From: an uncultured Desulfobacterales bacterium
GTDB taxonomy: Bacteria; Desulfobacterota; Desulfobacteria; Desulfobacterales; JAFDCJ01
Direction: 5' to 3'
Assembly (NCBI GenBank): GCA_945787595.1
Contig: CALZJV010000069.1
Span: forward strand, 1-15,396
DNA length: 15,396 bases
Shown here: positions 7,612 through 14,396 of the stretch, piece after piece
How positions within the stretch are numbered: position 1 is the stretch's first letter
Layout of the letters: each line of letters starts with the position of its first letter
The notes under the pieces: generated by a model
Database searches by the model: none
What the model was told of the DNA's origin: nothing
The model's input: only the letters and a program-made list of their open reading frames with translations
Position numbers and translations under genes: made by a program

Positions 7612-7743
7612 GTTATTTGCGATTTGTTATTCGTTATTAGAATTGGATGATCCCCCTTTTTTAGAGCTGTGCTATAGATCATATAAAAGAGTAGTTTCTT
7701 AATTCCTCTGAAACGATTAACCAATAACTATTAACGAATAACC
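7612..7743. repeat. Inverted pair of AT-rich heptamer arms upstream of the TAXI gene
   Basis: The left arm 7612-7639 is four heptamers (GTTATTT, GCGATTT, GTTATTC, GTTATTA). The right arm 7716-7743 is four heptamers of complementary type (ATTAACC, AATAACT, ATTAACG, AATAACC). They enclose 76 bases. The element occupies the leader and probable promoter region of the transporter genes and starts five bases before the ribosome binding site. It is related to the single-sided copy at 14397-14431. Confidence 0.8.
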
Positions 7744-7815
7744 CCAAATTGGCGCTTAGCTCAATTGGCGTAATAGTTTAACTATCCCGCAAAGTCCTCA
7801 TCTTTTTTGCTAAAT

Positions 7816-9345
7816 TCATCTTGATCTTTCTTCTCTTAACAATCTCTTTAAGGCCTTACCGGAAGGATTTCTGGGGATTGCCGCTACAAAGGCCACGTCA
7901 GTCGGCTTTTTATAACTCGCCAGATACTTTTTACAAAAATCGATCACCTCCTTTTCGTCAATTTCTCGGCCTTGCTGGGGGACCACGAAGGCCTTGACCG
8001 TCTCACCCCAGGTTGGGTCGGGAATGCCGATGACGGCCACATCCGCCACCGACGGATGCCGCCGAATAACTTCCTCAATCTCCCCGGGATAAATATTCTC
8101 TCCACCGCTGACGATCATTTCTTTTTTACGATCGACAATATATATAAACCCCTCGTCGTCCATTCTTGCCAGATCTCCGGTGTAAAGCCAACCGTTTTTT
8201 AGGGATTCCCCGGTGGCCTGCGGATTGCGGTGGTATCCCCGCATGACATTTGGCCCCCGGCAAATCAGCTCCCCCACCTCACCGGGCGGCAAGCTGTCAT
8301 TATCCTCGTCAACGATGCGGGCATCCACAAAGGGTAAAATTTTTCCAACCGATCCATCTTTGCGTAACGAATCAGCCGCATTGAGGATCGTAATACACGG
8401 AGAAGCTTCGGTTAAGCCGTAAACATCATAAACGCCCTTAATGTTAGGAAAGAACTTCAATAGCTTCTTTTTGATCTCCATCGGCAATTTGTCCGAACCC
8501 GCTGTACATTTAGTGATGGAGCGGGTATCGTATAGATGGGCTTTGGGGTGCTGCAGGAGCATATTATAAAGGGCCGGAGCACCGGAGACAATCGTCGCTT
8601 TTTCTCTTTCAATGGTTTTGAGCAGAGATTCCGGCTCAAATTTGCGTATTATGATACTGGTGCCGCCCAGGGCAATTTGAATCGTCAGGTGGTTGTTCAA
8701 TGCGGCAGTGTGGTAAAGCGGTCCAACGATAATCGCGCGTTCGCCGGTCTTGTCCTCTCTAGCCCAGATAATATTAAAAAGATTCCAAAGCACATTCCGA
8801 TGAGTGAGGGTTGCGCCTTTGGGCTTGCCGGTGGTCCCGGAAGTGTACATAAGCTGGCAAGGATCGTCTTCGCTGACTTGGGATGCAGCGCCGGCGATGT
8901 TCGACTTTCCTCCGGCAAGGAAGTCTTCATAATCAACTGCCAGAGGGGTCTCGGTATTTTGAGGTGAAACAAAATGACGAACAGAGACAAGCTGATCACG
9001 AACGGCCCGCAGCGTTTTTTCAAATTCGGGTCCATAAATGAGCAGGAGCGGCTGAGCATCATTGAGAACGTAATCGATCTCGCGGCCGGTGAATCGGAAA
9101 TTGACAGGCGTAACCACAAGTCCGATTTTAACGGCCGCAAAATATGCTTCGACGAAAAAACTGCTGTTGTAAAGAAGAATCGCTATTCGATCTCCCTGCT
9201 TTAAACCGGCATTCAACATGGCAGCGGCCAACCGGTTTGTTCTTTCATTCAAGTCGCTGTAAGTCCATCGGCCCTCATCCGAAATGATGGCCGTCCTTTC
9301 AGGATACTTGCTTGCTGAATTATGTAAGAGATATCCGATGTTCAT
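7816..9345 (-). CDS. Acyl-CoA synthetase (AMP-forming), first of two
   Basis: A 509-residue ligase of the ANL superfamily. It would activate a carboxylic acid with ATP and CoA through an acyl-adenylate, in the cytoplasm. Motifs run in the usual order: phosphate loop YTSGTTGKPKG (167-177), YGLTEASP (309-316), YTGDLA with the conserved Asp 391, the hinge and C-terminal domain start VDRKKEMIVSGGENIYPGEIE (404-424), and the adenylation lysine Lys 497 in PRNPSGKALK. All catalytic residues are present and the length is normal. The sequence is most like medium/long-chain fatty-acid or related acid ligases, but the acyl pocket cannot be read confidently. The start lacks a good Shine-Dalgarno (only TAAAGA). 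It sits between the transporter genes and the SDR gene on the same strand, fitting uptake followed by activation. Confidence 0.94.
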   Translation of the reverse strand: MNIGYLLHNSASKYPERTAIISDEGRWTYSDLNERTNRLAAAMLNAGLKQGDRIAILLYNSSFFVEAYFAAVKIGLVVTPVNFRFTGREIDYVLNDAQPLLLIYGPEFEKTLRAVRDQLVSVRHFVSPQNTETPLAVDYEDFLAGGKSNIAGAASQVSEDDPCQLMYTSGTTGKPKGATLTHRNVLWNLFNIIWAREDKTGERAIIVGPLYHTAALNNHLTIQIALGGTSIIIRKFEPESLLKTIEREKATIVSGAPALYNMLLQHPKAHLYDTRSITKCTAGSDKLPMEIKKKLLKFFPNIKGVYDVYGLTEASPCITILNAADSLRKDGSVGKILPFVDARIVDEDNDSLPPGEVGELICRGPNVMRGYHRNPQATGESLKNGWLYTGDLARMDDEGFIYIVDRKKEMIVSGGENIYPGEIEEVIRRHPSVADVAVIGIPDPTWGETVKAFVVPQQGREIDEKEVIDFCKKYLASYKKPTDVAFVAAIPRNPSGKALKRLLREERSR

Positions 9346-9412
9346 TCTTTAATATCTTAACCAAATAGGCCTTTAGTCCAATATTTCTGACAACATCATT
9401 TCGGTAGCTGAT

Positions 9413-9482
9413 GGTTTCAGGTGTCAGTCTTCAGGTTTCAGGATTTAGCGACCCGTCCTCCTGACACCCGAAACCTGAAACC
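9413..9482. repeat. Heptamer hairpin, GTTTCAG/GTGTCAG type, copy 1
   Basis: The left side has heptamers GTTTCAG, GTGTCAG, TCTTCAG, GTTTCAG and GATTTAG (9414-9448). A 12-base loop (9449-9460) follows, then CTGACAC, CCGAAAC and CTGAAAC (9461-9481). The arms can pair in more than one 7-bp register. Copy 2 is at 11590-11657 and a half copy at 13820-13840. Confidence 0.9.
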
Positions 9483-9596
9483 AATATAAATTGGCAGCGT
9501 GCTTGCTGCCCTCTGGGACCACTTTTTCATAGCCCAGTCTCGGAAAAAGAGTAGTGTCTTAGATATGAATTCGTTGCATATAACGCAAAACATTTT

Positions 9597-9671
9597 CGCC
9601 ACCAGGACACCAAGGCACTAAGATGAAAATTCACAAAAGATTTTGCTTTGTGTCTTAGTGCCTTTGTGGCA
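9597..9671. repeat. Octamer hairpin (CACTAAG / CTTAGTG type)
   Basis: The left arm 9597-9629 carries CACCAGGA, CACCAAGG and CACTAAGA. The right arm 9641-9671 carries GTGTCTTA, GTGCCTTT and GTGGC. The loop is about 11 bases. The period is 8 bp. The stem is long enough to form a stable RNA or cruciform structure, with no T-tract beside it. A half copy is at 3560-3583. Confidence 0.85.
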
Positions 9672-9732
9672 GTTTCTTCTTCACCAAAAGGTGGATCTGA
9701 ATTAGGTATCTAAAATCTAAAGCATCAAAGAA

Positions 9733-10527
9733 TTAATGAAAAATCCGCCCGCCACAAATATTAAACGCCTGACCGGTTACGCCGCGGGCGTCATCGGATG
9801 CCAGGTAAAGCGCCATGGCTGCAACTTCATCGGGTTCCAGAACACGCTGCTGCAAACTGCGACCGACGACCTTATCCTGGACTTCTTTTTCGGAAAGACC
9901 CGCCATTTTAGACATCTGGGCAAGATACCCCCGGGGTCCCCTGAACATATCGGTATCCACGAAAAAGGGGCAGACCGCATTCACTGTGATTCCCGCATAT
10001 CCAGAAATCGCCACTTCACTGGCCAGTGATTTCGTAAAGCCCAATACGCCGTGCTTGGCGGCGCTGTAGGCGGTATTGAAGGGAACCGGCGATTTACCGG
10101 CCGTGGAGGCCACATTAATAATACGGCCTTCACCCGTTTGCTGCAAGATCGGTAAAAAGGCCTTGGAGCAAAGGTAAACCCCGAAAAGGTTGACTCGAAT
10201 TACCTGAAGCCAGGTGTCATCATCGTAATCCAACAGTTTAGACCGTTTGGATATGCCGGCATTGTTTACAAGAATGTCAACCCGGCCGAATTTTTCCTTG
10301 ACCTCAGCCGCTAATTTCTCAACTTCGGTTGGCGATGACACATCGCAGGGTATCGCGGCGGCCTTTCGATTTTTGGCCTTTATATCATCGGCGACTTTTT
10401 CCAACTGATGTCGGGTGCGGGCTGTCAGGATGAGGTCGGCCCCCTCGTCGGCGAACGCGTGGGCGATACTTTCCCCGATACCTCTGCCGCCTCCGGTGAT
10501 CACTGCGACTTTCTTTGATAGCTTCAT
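9733..10527 (-). CDS. SDR-family NAD(P)-dependent oxidoreductase
   Basis: A classical short-chain dehydrogenase/reductase, 264 residues from ATG at 10527. AGGAG lies seven bases upstream of this codon; the ATG 33 bases earlier would add residues not typical of the family. Seen: Rossmann motif TGGGRGIG (11-18), NNAG (88-91), and the catalytic tetrad Asn 113, Ser 141, Tyr 154 and Lys 158 in YSAAK. The FabG/PhaB-like branch oxidises or reduces (R)-3-hydroxyacyl thioesters and other alcohols; in this cluster it could pair with the MaoC hydratase. The exact substrate is not proven. An Arg/Thr-rich stretch after strand beta2 (TARTR) suggests NADP but does not settle cofactor choice. The gene is divergent from the TetR gene and leads the minus-strand group. 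Confidence 0.92.
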   Translation of the reverse strand: MKLSKKVAVITGGGRGIGESIAHAFADEGADLILTARTRHQLEKVADDIKAKNRKAAAIPCDVSSPTEVEKLAAEVKEKFGRVDILVNNAGISKRSKLLDYDDDTWLQVIRVNLFGVYLCSKAFLPILQQTGEGRIINVASTAGKSPVPFNTAYSAAKHGVLGFTKSLASEVAISGYAGITVNAVCPFFVDTDMFRGPRGYLAQMSKMAGLSEKEVQDKVVGRSLQQRVLEPDEVAAMALYLASDDARGVTGQAFNICGGRIFH

Positions 10528-10870
10528 TGTATCTCTCCTGATAAAGGATCCAAGTCCCATAAGCGCTTAGTTGTTTTGGAAGCAGTTTGAAGTAACAAAC
10601 TATTGGGGCAATAAATATACAGACATGGTTTGCTGCGATTTAAATGTTGTATTTACATGAAATTGAGAATTACTCAAGTCGACATAGACTGTCAATATTA
10701 TTTTTAAATGATTTGTAATTACAATAAAATTTTTATCAATATTTCAATGAGTTCTTATAAAAAACTGCTTGACATTGGTATTTAAATATCAATATATGAA
10801 AAAAAACAAGTTGCCTCTCTATATTCAGAACAATAGCCTAACTTCCAAATTTGATCGGGAACCTAATCGC
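10528..10870. promoter_or_regulatory. AT-rich divergent control region between SDR and TetR genes
   Basis: About 340 bases without a gene and without the heptamer repeats found in most other spacers. It holds the SDR ribosome binding site, a plus-strand promoter candidate at 10769-10797, and two copies of the palindrome ATTTAAAT (10638-10645 and 10780-10787). A minus-strand TTGACA occurs at 10695-10690, but I found no good -10 partner. This is the natural place for the TetR protein to act on both directions. Confidence 0.6.
10769..10797 (+). promoter_or_regulatory. Candidate promoter and operator of the TetR gene
   Basis: TTGACA (10769-10774), a perfect -35 box, lies 17-18 bases before the AT-rich ATATAT/TATATG (10792-10798), a plausible -10. 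The spacer between them contains the near-perfect palindrome GGTATTTAAATATC (10777-10790, one mismatched pair). An inverted repeat between -35 and -10 is a classical position for TetR-family autoregulation. The boxes are seen; function is inferred. Confidence 0.55.
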
Positions 10871-11536
10871 ATGCCTTCCAAAACGGACAACTCATTTAAA
10901 GGCACCAAAGTAAAAAAAAATCCGGCCAAAGGTGCGACCATCCTGAAAGCCGCGGAGATGATCTTTGCTCAAAAGGGATTTCATGAGGCAACCATATCCG
11001 ACATCGCAAAGAAAGCCGAAGTATCCGAAGCAACCATCTATGATTACTTCTCTTCAAAGGAGGAACTGCTCTTTTCAATTCCTGCCGAAACTATCCACCA
11101 ATACCAGGAAAAAAATCTTGAAATCCTGGAATATATCCAGGGGGCGTCCAATAAGTTAAGGTTTTTAATTTATCGCCACCTGAAACTTTATGCTTCCAAT
11201 TCGGATTATGCCAATGTCGTCATGCTCATCCTCAAGGGCAATCGCAATTTTTTGAAAACCGAAGCCTATAAGATTGTCCAGCGGTCTGCCAGAAATACCA
11301 CCCAGGTGTTGGAAGAAGGCATTCAAAACGGTGAATTCAGGCCGCACATCAAACCTTATCTGGTGCGCGGCATGATATGGGGCACCATTGAACATATGGT
11401 CACCCGTAAAAGCTTGTTAGGCAAACCGCAAGATCTGCTGGGCCTTGCCGATGATATCGTCAACACCATTTTCCACGGGATACTGAATCCTCAAAAAGAA
11501 CCAACGGTACACGTCAATGTAAAGGTGGAGAATTAA
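10871..11536 (+). CDS. TetR/AcrR-family transcriptional regulator
   Basis: A one-component repressor type, 221 residues from the chosen ATG at 10871. The N-terminal helix-turn-helix domain spans about 23-66 (ILKAAEMIFAQKGF, then TISDIAKKAEVSEATIYDYFSSKEELL). A helical ligand-binding domain follows to about residue 205, and the last 15 residues are polar. The frame stays open upstream to TTG 10769 and contains ATG 10796, but the TTG is part of the -35 candidate and 10796 overlaps the -10 region, so 10871 fits better; its ribosome site is weak (CGGGA). By position it probably senses an acyl-CoA or the acid handled by this cluster, as FadR/PsrA-type TetR proteins do. The ligand is not readable. 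It is divergent from the SDR gene and co-directional with the second ligase. Confidence 0.88.
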   Translation: MPSKTDNSFKGTKVKKNPAKGATILKAAEMIFAQKGFHEATISDIAKKAEVSEATIYDYFSSKEELLFSIPAETIHQYQEKNLEILEYIQGASNKLRFLIYRHLKLYASNSDYANVVMLILKGNRNFLKTEAYKIVQRSARNTTQVLEEGIQNGEFRPHIKPYLVRGMIWGTIEHMVTRKSLLGKPQDLLGLADDIVNTIFHGILNPQKEPTVHVNVKVEN

Positions 11537-11589
11537 GAGGCCCTTGCAGGGCAGCAATTGCACAGATTATCTGATGGCAAAACTTATAG

Positions 11590-11657
11590 ATGTCAGGTGT
11601 CAGGATTTAGCACCTTTGAGACCTGACACCCGAAACCTGACACCTGAAACCTCAAGC
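11590..11657. repeat. Heptamer hairpin, GTTTCAG/GTGTCAG type, copy 2
   Basis: ATGTCAG, GTGTCAG and GATTTAG (11590-11610) are followed by a 12-base loop (11611-11622), then CTGACAC, CCGAAAC, CTGACAC, CTGAAAC and CTCAAGC (11623-11657). It shares CAGGATTTAG and the 19-base right-arm core with copy 1 at 9413-9482, but its loop is different. It lies between the TetR and ligase genes, with no T-tract after it. Confidence 0.9.
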
Positions 11658-11695
11658 CGACCGATCAGCTTAAGGCAGCAATACGGATCCCAATA

Positions 11696-13225
11696 ATGAA
11701 TCTGGCTCAATATTTGGAAAATACGGTCTGTAATCATCCCGACAAACCGGCCGTCCGCTATGAAGGACAATCGATTACGTTTCAAGAATTGAACACCGGC
11801 TGCAATCGACTGGCCAACGGGTTAAAGAATTTGGGTTTGGCCGCCGGAGACCACTGCATGGTTATGTTGCCAAACTGCATCGAGGTTATCACCATTTATT
11901 ATGCCCTGGCCAAAATGGGAGTCGTCATTGTTCCGGTTAACTTTTTATTTAAAAAACACGAGTTGGAACACATCCTGTCCGATGCGAAACCAAAAGCGTT
12001 CATAGGTGCCGAACCGTATCTGGGCGAGATTCAACCGGCTATGCAAAGTGGCTTTGAACCGACGCGAAAGATCGCCATCGGCGTACCGCATAACAGTAAT
12101 TATCTGGCACTGAGCAGCGTCTGCAGCAACAAAAATGATTTTGACCTCTATCCGGCACAGGACAGCGATTTACTGACACTTCTTTATACTTCAGGCACTA
12201 CCGGAGTCCCCAAGGGCGTTATGCTATCCCATGGCAATCATGCCAGTGAGGCCAGAATTCTGGCGGAAATGAGAGGCAAGCTCGATCCGCAGGTTGTGGT
12301 TATCGGTGTTCTGCCGCTGTATCACATCTACGGGATTACCAGCGTCATCAACGTATCCATTTATTCGGGGTTTACGATTGAACTGCTTACCCATTTCGAT
12401 CCCGAGAAAGTCATTGAAGTCGCACAGGCAGAGAAGCAAACAATTTTGTTTGCCGTTCCCACCATGTATAACCGCCTGATTCAGGTCGCTTCCCAAAATC
12501 CTCCCGAGCGTTCTTCCTTGAAATTTTGTATATCCGGCGGGTCCTCTTTACCGCTGGAATTTTTAAATCGATTTGAAAATCTTCTAAACACGAAAATCTA
12601 TGAAGGTTATGGGCTGACCGAAGCACCGGTTTGCGTCGAAAATCCCTACGGAGGGCTGACCAAGCCTGGATCCATTGGTCTCCCGATACCGGAGTTCAGT
12701 GCCAAAATCGTTGACATTGACGGCCATGAGGTCGCCCCGAACGAAAACGGTGAATTGCTCATAAAAGGCCCCGGCGTCATGAAAGGCTATCTCAACCGAC
12801 CGGAGGACACCCGCGAGACCATCAGGGATGGGTGGCTATATACCGGTGATATCGCCCGCCGGGACGAGGACGGTTACATCTACATCGTTGATCGAAAAAA
12901 AGATCTCGTAATTCGGGGAGGATACAATGTATACCCACGGGAAATTGAAGAAGTAATTTACCAGATCCCGCAGATTTTAGAAGTCGCCGTCATCGGCGTT
13001 TCCCACAAGGATCTGGGTGAAGAATTGGCCGCAGCGGTGGTATTGAAAGAGGGTGCCGAACTCGACCCCGACGCTATTCGGGAATATGTAAAGGAACGGG
13101 TGGCACCTTACAAATACCCCCGTATCGTTCAAATCGTGCAGGATTCGCTTCCCAAGAGCGGCACAGGTAAGATTCTGAAGAAAGAGATCCGGAAAATATT
13201 TGGTGATTTTCAGTCATCCCGATAG
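11696..13225 (+). CDS. Acyl-CoA synthetase (AMP-forming), second of two
   Basis: A 509-residue ANL-superfamily ligase, clearly diverged from the one at 7816-9345 despite equal length. Motifs: phosphate loop YTSGTTGVPKG (164-174), PLYHIYG (207-213), YGLTEAP (305-311), YTGD with Asp 385, C-terminal hinge VDRKKDLVIRGGYNVYPREIE (398-418), and Lys 492 in PKSGTGKILKK. It should form an acyl-CoA from a free acid, ATP and CoA. The PLYHIYG and GGYNVYPREIE features are common in long-chain fatty-acid ligases, but chain length is not proven. Only a weak ribosome site (GGA, nine bases before ATG) is visible, and the hairpin repeat at 11590-11657 occupies the leader. TetR lies 159 bases upstream and MaoC follows after 110 bases, so these may be co-transcribed. 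Confidence 0.94.
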   Translation: MNLAQYLENTVCNHPDKPAVRYEGQSITFQELNTGCNRLANGLKNLGLAAGDHCMVMLPNCIEVITIYYALAKMGVVIVPVNFLFKKHELEHILSDAKPKAFIGAEPYLGEIQPAMQSGFEPTRKIAIGVPHNSNYLALSSVCSNKNDFDLYPAQDSDLLTLLYTSGTTGVPKGVMLSHGNHASEARILAEMRGKLDPQVVVIGVLPLYHIYGITSVINVSIYSGFTIELLTHFDPEKVIEVAQAEKQTILFAVPTMYNRLIQVASQNPPERSSLKFCISGGSSLPLEFLNRFENLLNTKIYEGYGLTEAPVCVENPYGGLTKPGSIGLPIPEFSAKIVDIDGHEVAPNENGELLIKGPGVMKGYLNRPEDTRETIRDGWLYTGDIARRDEDGYIYIVDRKKDLVIRGGYNVYPREIEEVIYQIPQILEVAVIGVSHKDLGEELAAAVVLKEGAELDPDAIREYVKERVAPYKYPRIVQIVQDSLPKSGTGKILKKEIRKIFGDFQSSR

Positions 13226-13236
13226 TATTAGCCCAG

Positions 13237-13271
13237 CAACTAACAACAGGCCACAGACAACTAACATCGAG
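13237..13271. repeat. Short heptamer repeat (CAACTAA type)
   Basis: Five units in phase, CAACTAA, CAACAGG, CCACAGA, CAACTAA and CATCGAG, begin 12 bases after the ligase stop. They are one-sided, with no complementary arm. Another sequence family with the same 7-bp period. Confidence 0.65.
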
Positions 13272-13335
13272 CGTTTTTTAATCAACCGGGGTTCTACTAT
13301 CCTACCGAAGCTTTAAGACGAAATATAGTAATACC

Positions 13336-13806
13336 ATGAATAAGATAGCTCGATCTTTATATTTTGATGATTTTCACCCAGGACAAAAATTTGTTTCCAA
13401 ATCACGCACCCTGACGGAGGCAGATATCGTCAACTTCGCAGCTCTTTCCTGGGATCACAACCAATTGCACACCGACGCCCAATATGCCGGGCAGACCCAG
13501 TATGGCAAGCGCATTGCGCACGGCCTGCTGGGAGTCGTCACCCATGCCGGCCTCACATATCAACTAACCGAGGACAGCATTCTGGCTTTGCTGGAAATTA
13601 ATTGGAAGTTTCACCTGCCCATTTACATCGATGATACGATTCACGTCGAACAGACGGTCAAGGATCTGCGTGAAAGTTCCACCGGAGATCGAGGAATTTT
13701 GACCTTCGAGAAAGAAGTCAAAAACCAAAAGAATGAAGTGGTGCAAACCGGCACAACTACTATTCTTCTGGCTAAACGGGCTTCCATACTGAGCGATGAG
13801 GACTGA
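13336..13806 (+). CDS. MaoC-type (R)-specific enoyl-CoA hydratase
   Basis: A 156-residue single hot-dog domain protein of the MaoC/PhaJ family. The hydratase-2 signature is present at SWDHNQLHTDAQYA, with the catalytic pair Asp 40 and His 45 spaced as in PhaJ, followed by GKRIAHGLLG (57-66) on the central helix. The canonical GDxNPxH is altered to WDHNQLH, but the Asp, Asn and His positions are kept. It would hydrate trans-2-enoyl-CoA to (R)-3-hydroxyacyl-CoA, in the cytoplasm, as a dimer. MaoC-fold proteins also act on mesaconyl-type and other branched substrates, so the reaction is probable rather than sure. No strong Shine-Dalgarno is seen. It lies between the second ligase and the 3-hydroxyacyl-CoA dehydrogenase on the same strand. 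Confidence 0.88.
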   Translation: MNKIARSLYFDDFHPGQKFVSKSRTLTEADIVNFAALSWDHNQLHTDAQYAGQTQYGKRIAHGLLGVVTHAGLTYQLTEDSILALLEINWKFHLPIYIDDTIHVEQTVKDLRESSTGDRGILTFEKEVKNQKNEVVQTGTTTILLAKRASILSDED

Positions 13807-13819
13807 GGTCAGAGAATGG

Positions 13820-13840
13820 GTTTCTGGTGTCAGGTTTCAG
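13820..13840. repeat. Half copy of the GTTTCAG/GTGTCAG repeat
   Basis: Heptamers GTTTCTG, GTGTCAG and GTTTCAG, without the complementary arm, lie 13 bases after the MaoC stop codon. They belong to the family of the hairpins at 9413-9482 and 11590-11657. Confidence 0.7.
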
Positions 13841-13848
13841 CCCAGCCG

Positions 13849-13868
13849 CCGGCCAAAAAAACGGCCGG
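13849..13868. other. Small GC-rich stem-loop
   Basis: CCGGCC and GGCCGG flank an 8-base loop of seven A residues and a C, downstream of MaoC. It can form a stable hairpin. No T-run follows on the plus strand, so a Rho-independent terminator is not supported. Confidence 0.5.
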
Positions 13869-13912
13869 TCTAATCGAATAAAAAACTTAACGAAATGCAA
13901 TTTTATTTCTCT

Positions 13913-13986
13913 GACAGGATCAACAGGATGGACAGGATATAGCGATACTAAACCAGAATAATCCTGATAATCCTGTAAATCCTGTC
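13913..13986. repeat. 9-bp-period hairpin (ACAGGAT / ATCCTGT type)
   Basis: ACAGGAT occurs at 13914, 13923 and 13932, exactly 9 bases apart. ATCCTG occurs at 13961, 13970 and 13979, also 9 apart. The two sides are complementary, with a loop of about 20 bases. Confidence 0.9.
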
Positions 13987-14093
13987 TAAATAAATGAAGT
14001 TTCATAAGAGGTGTCAGCAAATAGATTACAAATTACGGAGATCAGACGACAAGAAGAAGAATGCGAAAGCGGGAAGCACTTGAATTCGGAAGT

Positions 14094-14158
14094 GGGAATG
14101 ATTCGAGTGAGGATTTTGGATTTCGGATTGCGGATTGATAAGGCTTAGGGCATAAGGC
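14094..14158 (+). repeat. 65-bp dispersed repeat, copy 2
   Basis: Inverted counterpart of 1478-1542, with 58 of 65 positions identical and no gaps. It is the core of a purine-rich heptamer run that continues to 14208. Confidence 0.9.
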
Positions 14159-14208
14159 AAAGGGCATAGGGCAAAGTGGGAAGGGGAAAGGAGAATGCGG
14201 AAATGGGA
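14111..14208 (+). repeat. Purine-rich heptamer array
   Basis: Fourteen consecutive heptamers: four of GGATTNN type (14111-14138), then TAAGGCT, TAGGGCA, TAAGGCA, AAGGGCA, TAGGGCA and further AAGNGGN or ATGCGGA units to 14208. This is the same family as 1256-1760 read on the opposite strand. It is purine-rich in the direction of the flanking genes. Confidence 0.88.
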
Positions 14209-14244
14209 AAGAGATGAATGCGGAATTTGTGAGCAGTCAAAATA

Positions 14245-14326
14245 GCCACGGACCCACCCAGACGCACACGGACATTTTCTTTATCAAAGGTTTATCTGTC
14301 TGTGTATGTCTGTGTGGGTCTGCGGC
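14245..14326. repeat. 10-bp-period hairpin (GTCTGTGTNN type)
   Basis: The right arm 14297-14326 has GTCTG at 14298, 14308 and 14318, 10 bases apart. The left arm 14245-14274 is its approximate reverse complement. The loop is 22 bases. An open frame across this region is repeat-encoded, not a gene. Confidence 0.88.
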
Positions 14327-14396
14327 TAATCATAAAAGGAATGCGGAAGTTGGGAGCAGCTTCCGGCCGCGGTTGTTATGCAAGCTTTGCGTGTCG

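Larger units (their letters stand above)
9346..9732. other. Gene-free spacer with two hairpin repeats
   Basis: Nothing coding in 387 bases. It contains a heptamer hairpin (9413-9482), a 17-base motif at 9545-9561 shared with 7685-7701, and an octamer hairpin (9597-9671). No clear promoter for the ligase gene was recognised. Confidence 0.7.

Noticed and set aside
10561..10695. Minus-strand promoter for the SDR gene starting with TTGACA at 10695-10690
   Set aside because: The sequence 16-18 bases further on (TAATTC region) is a poor -10 match, so it is not called as a feature.
10769..10870. Longer TetR protein starting at TTG 10769 or ATG 10796
   Set aside because: TTG 10769 is the start of a perfect -35 box and ATG 10796 falls in the -10 region; neither has a Shine-Dalgarno, and the extra residues are not typical of the family. 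ATG 10796 cannot be fully excluded.
13849..13868. Rho-independent terminator after MaoC
   Set aside because: The stem is good, but the A-run is in the loop and no T-tract follows on either strand.
13913..13938. CsrA/RsmA sponge made of repeated GGA motifs
   Set aside because: The GGA cores in the ACAGGAT units and in the AGGACAG heptamers lack the A at the second position before GGA of the usual ANGGA core, so the idea has no direct sequence support.
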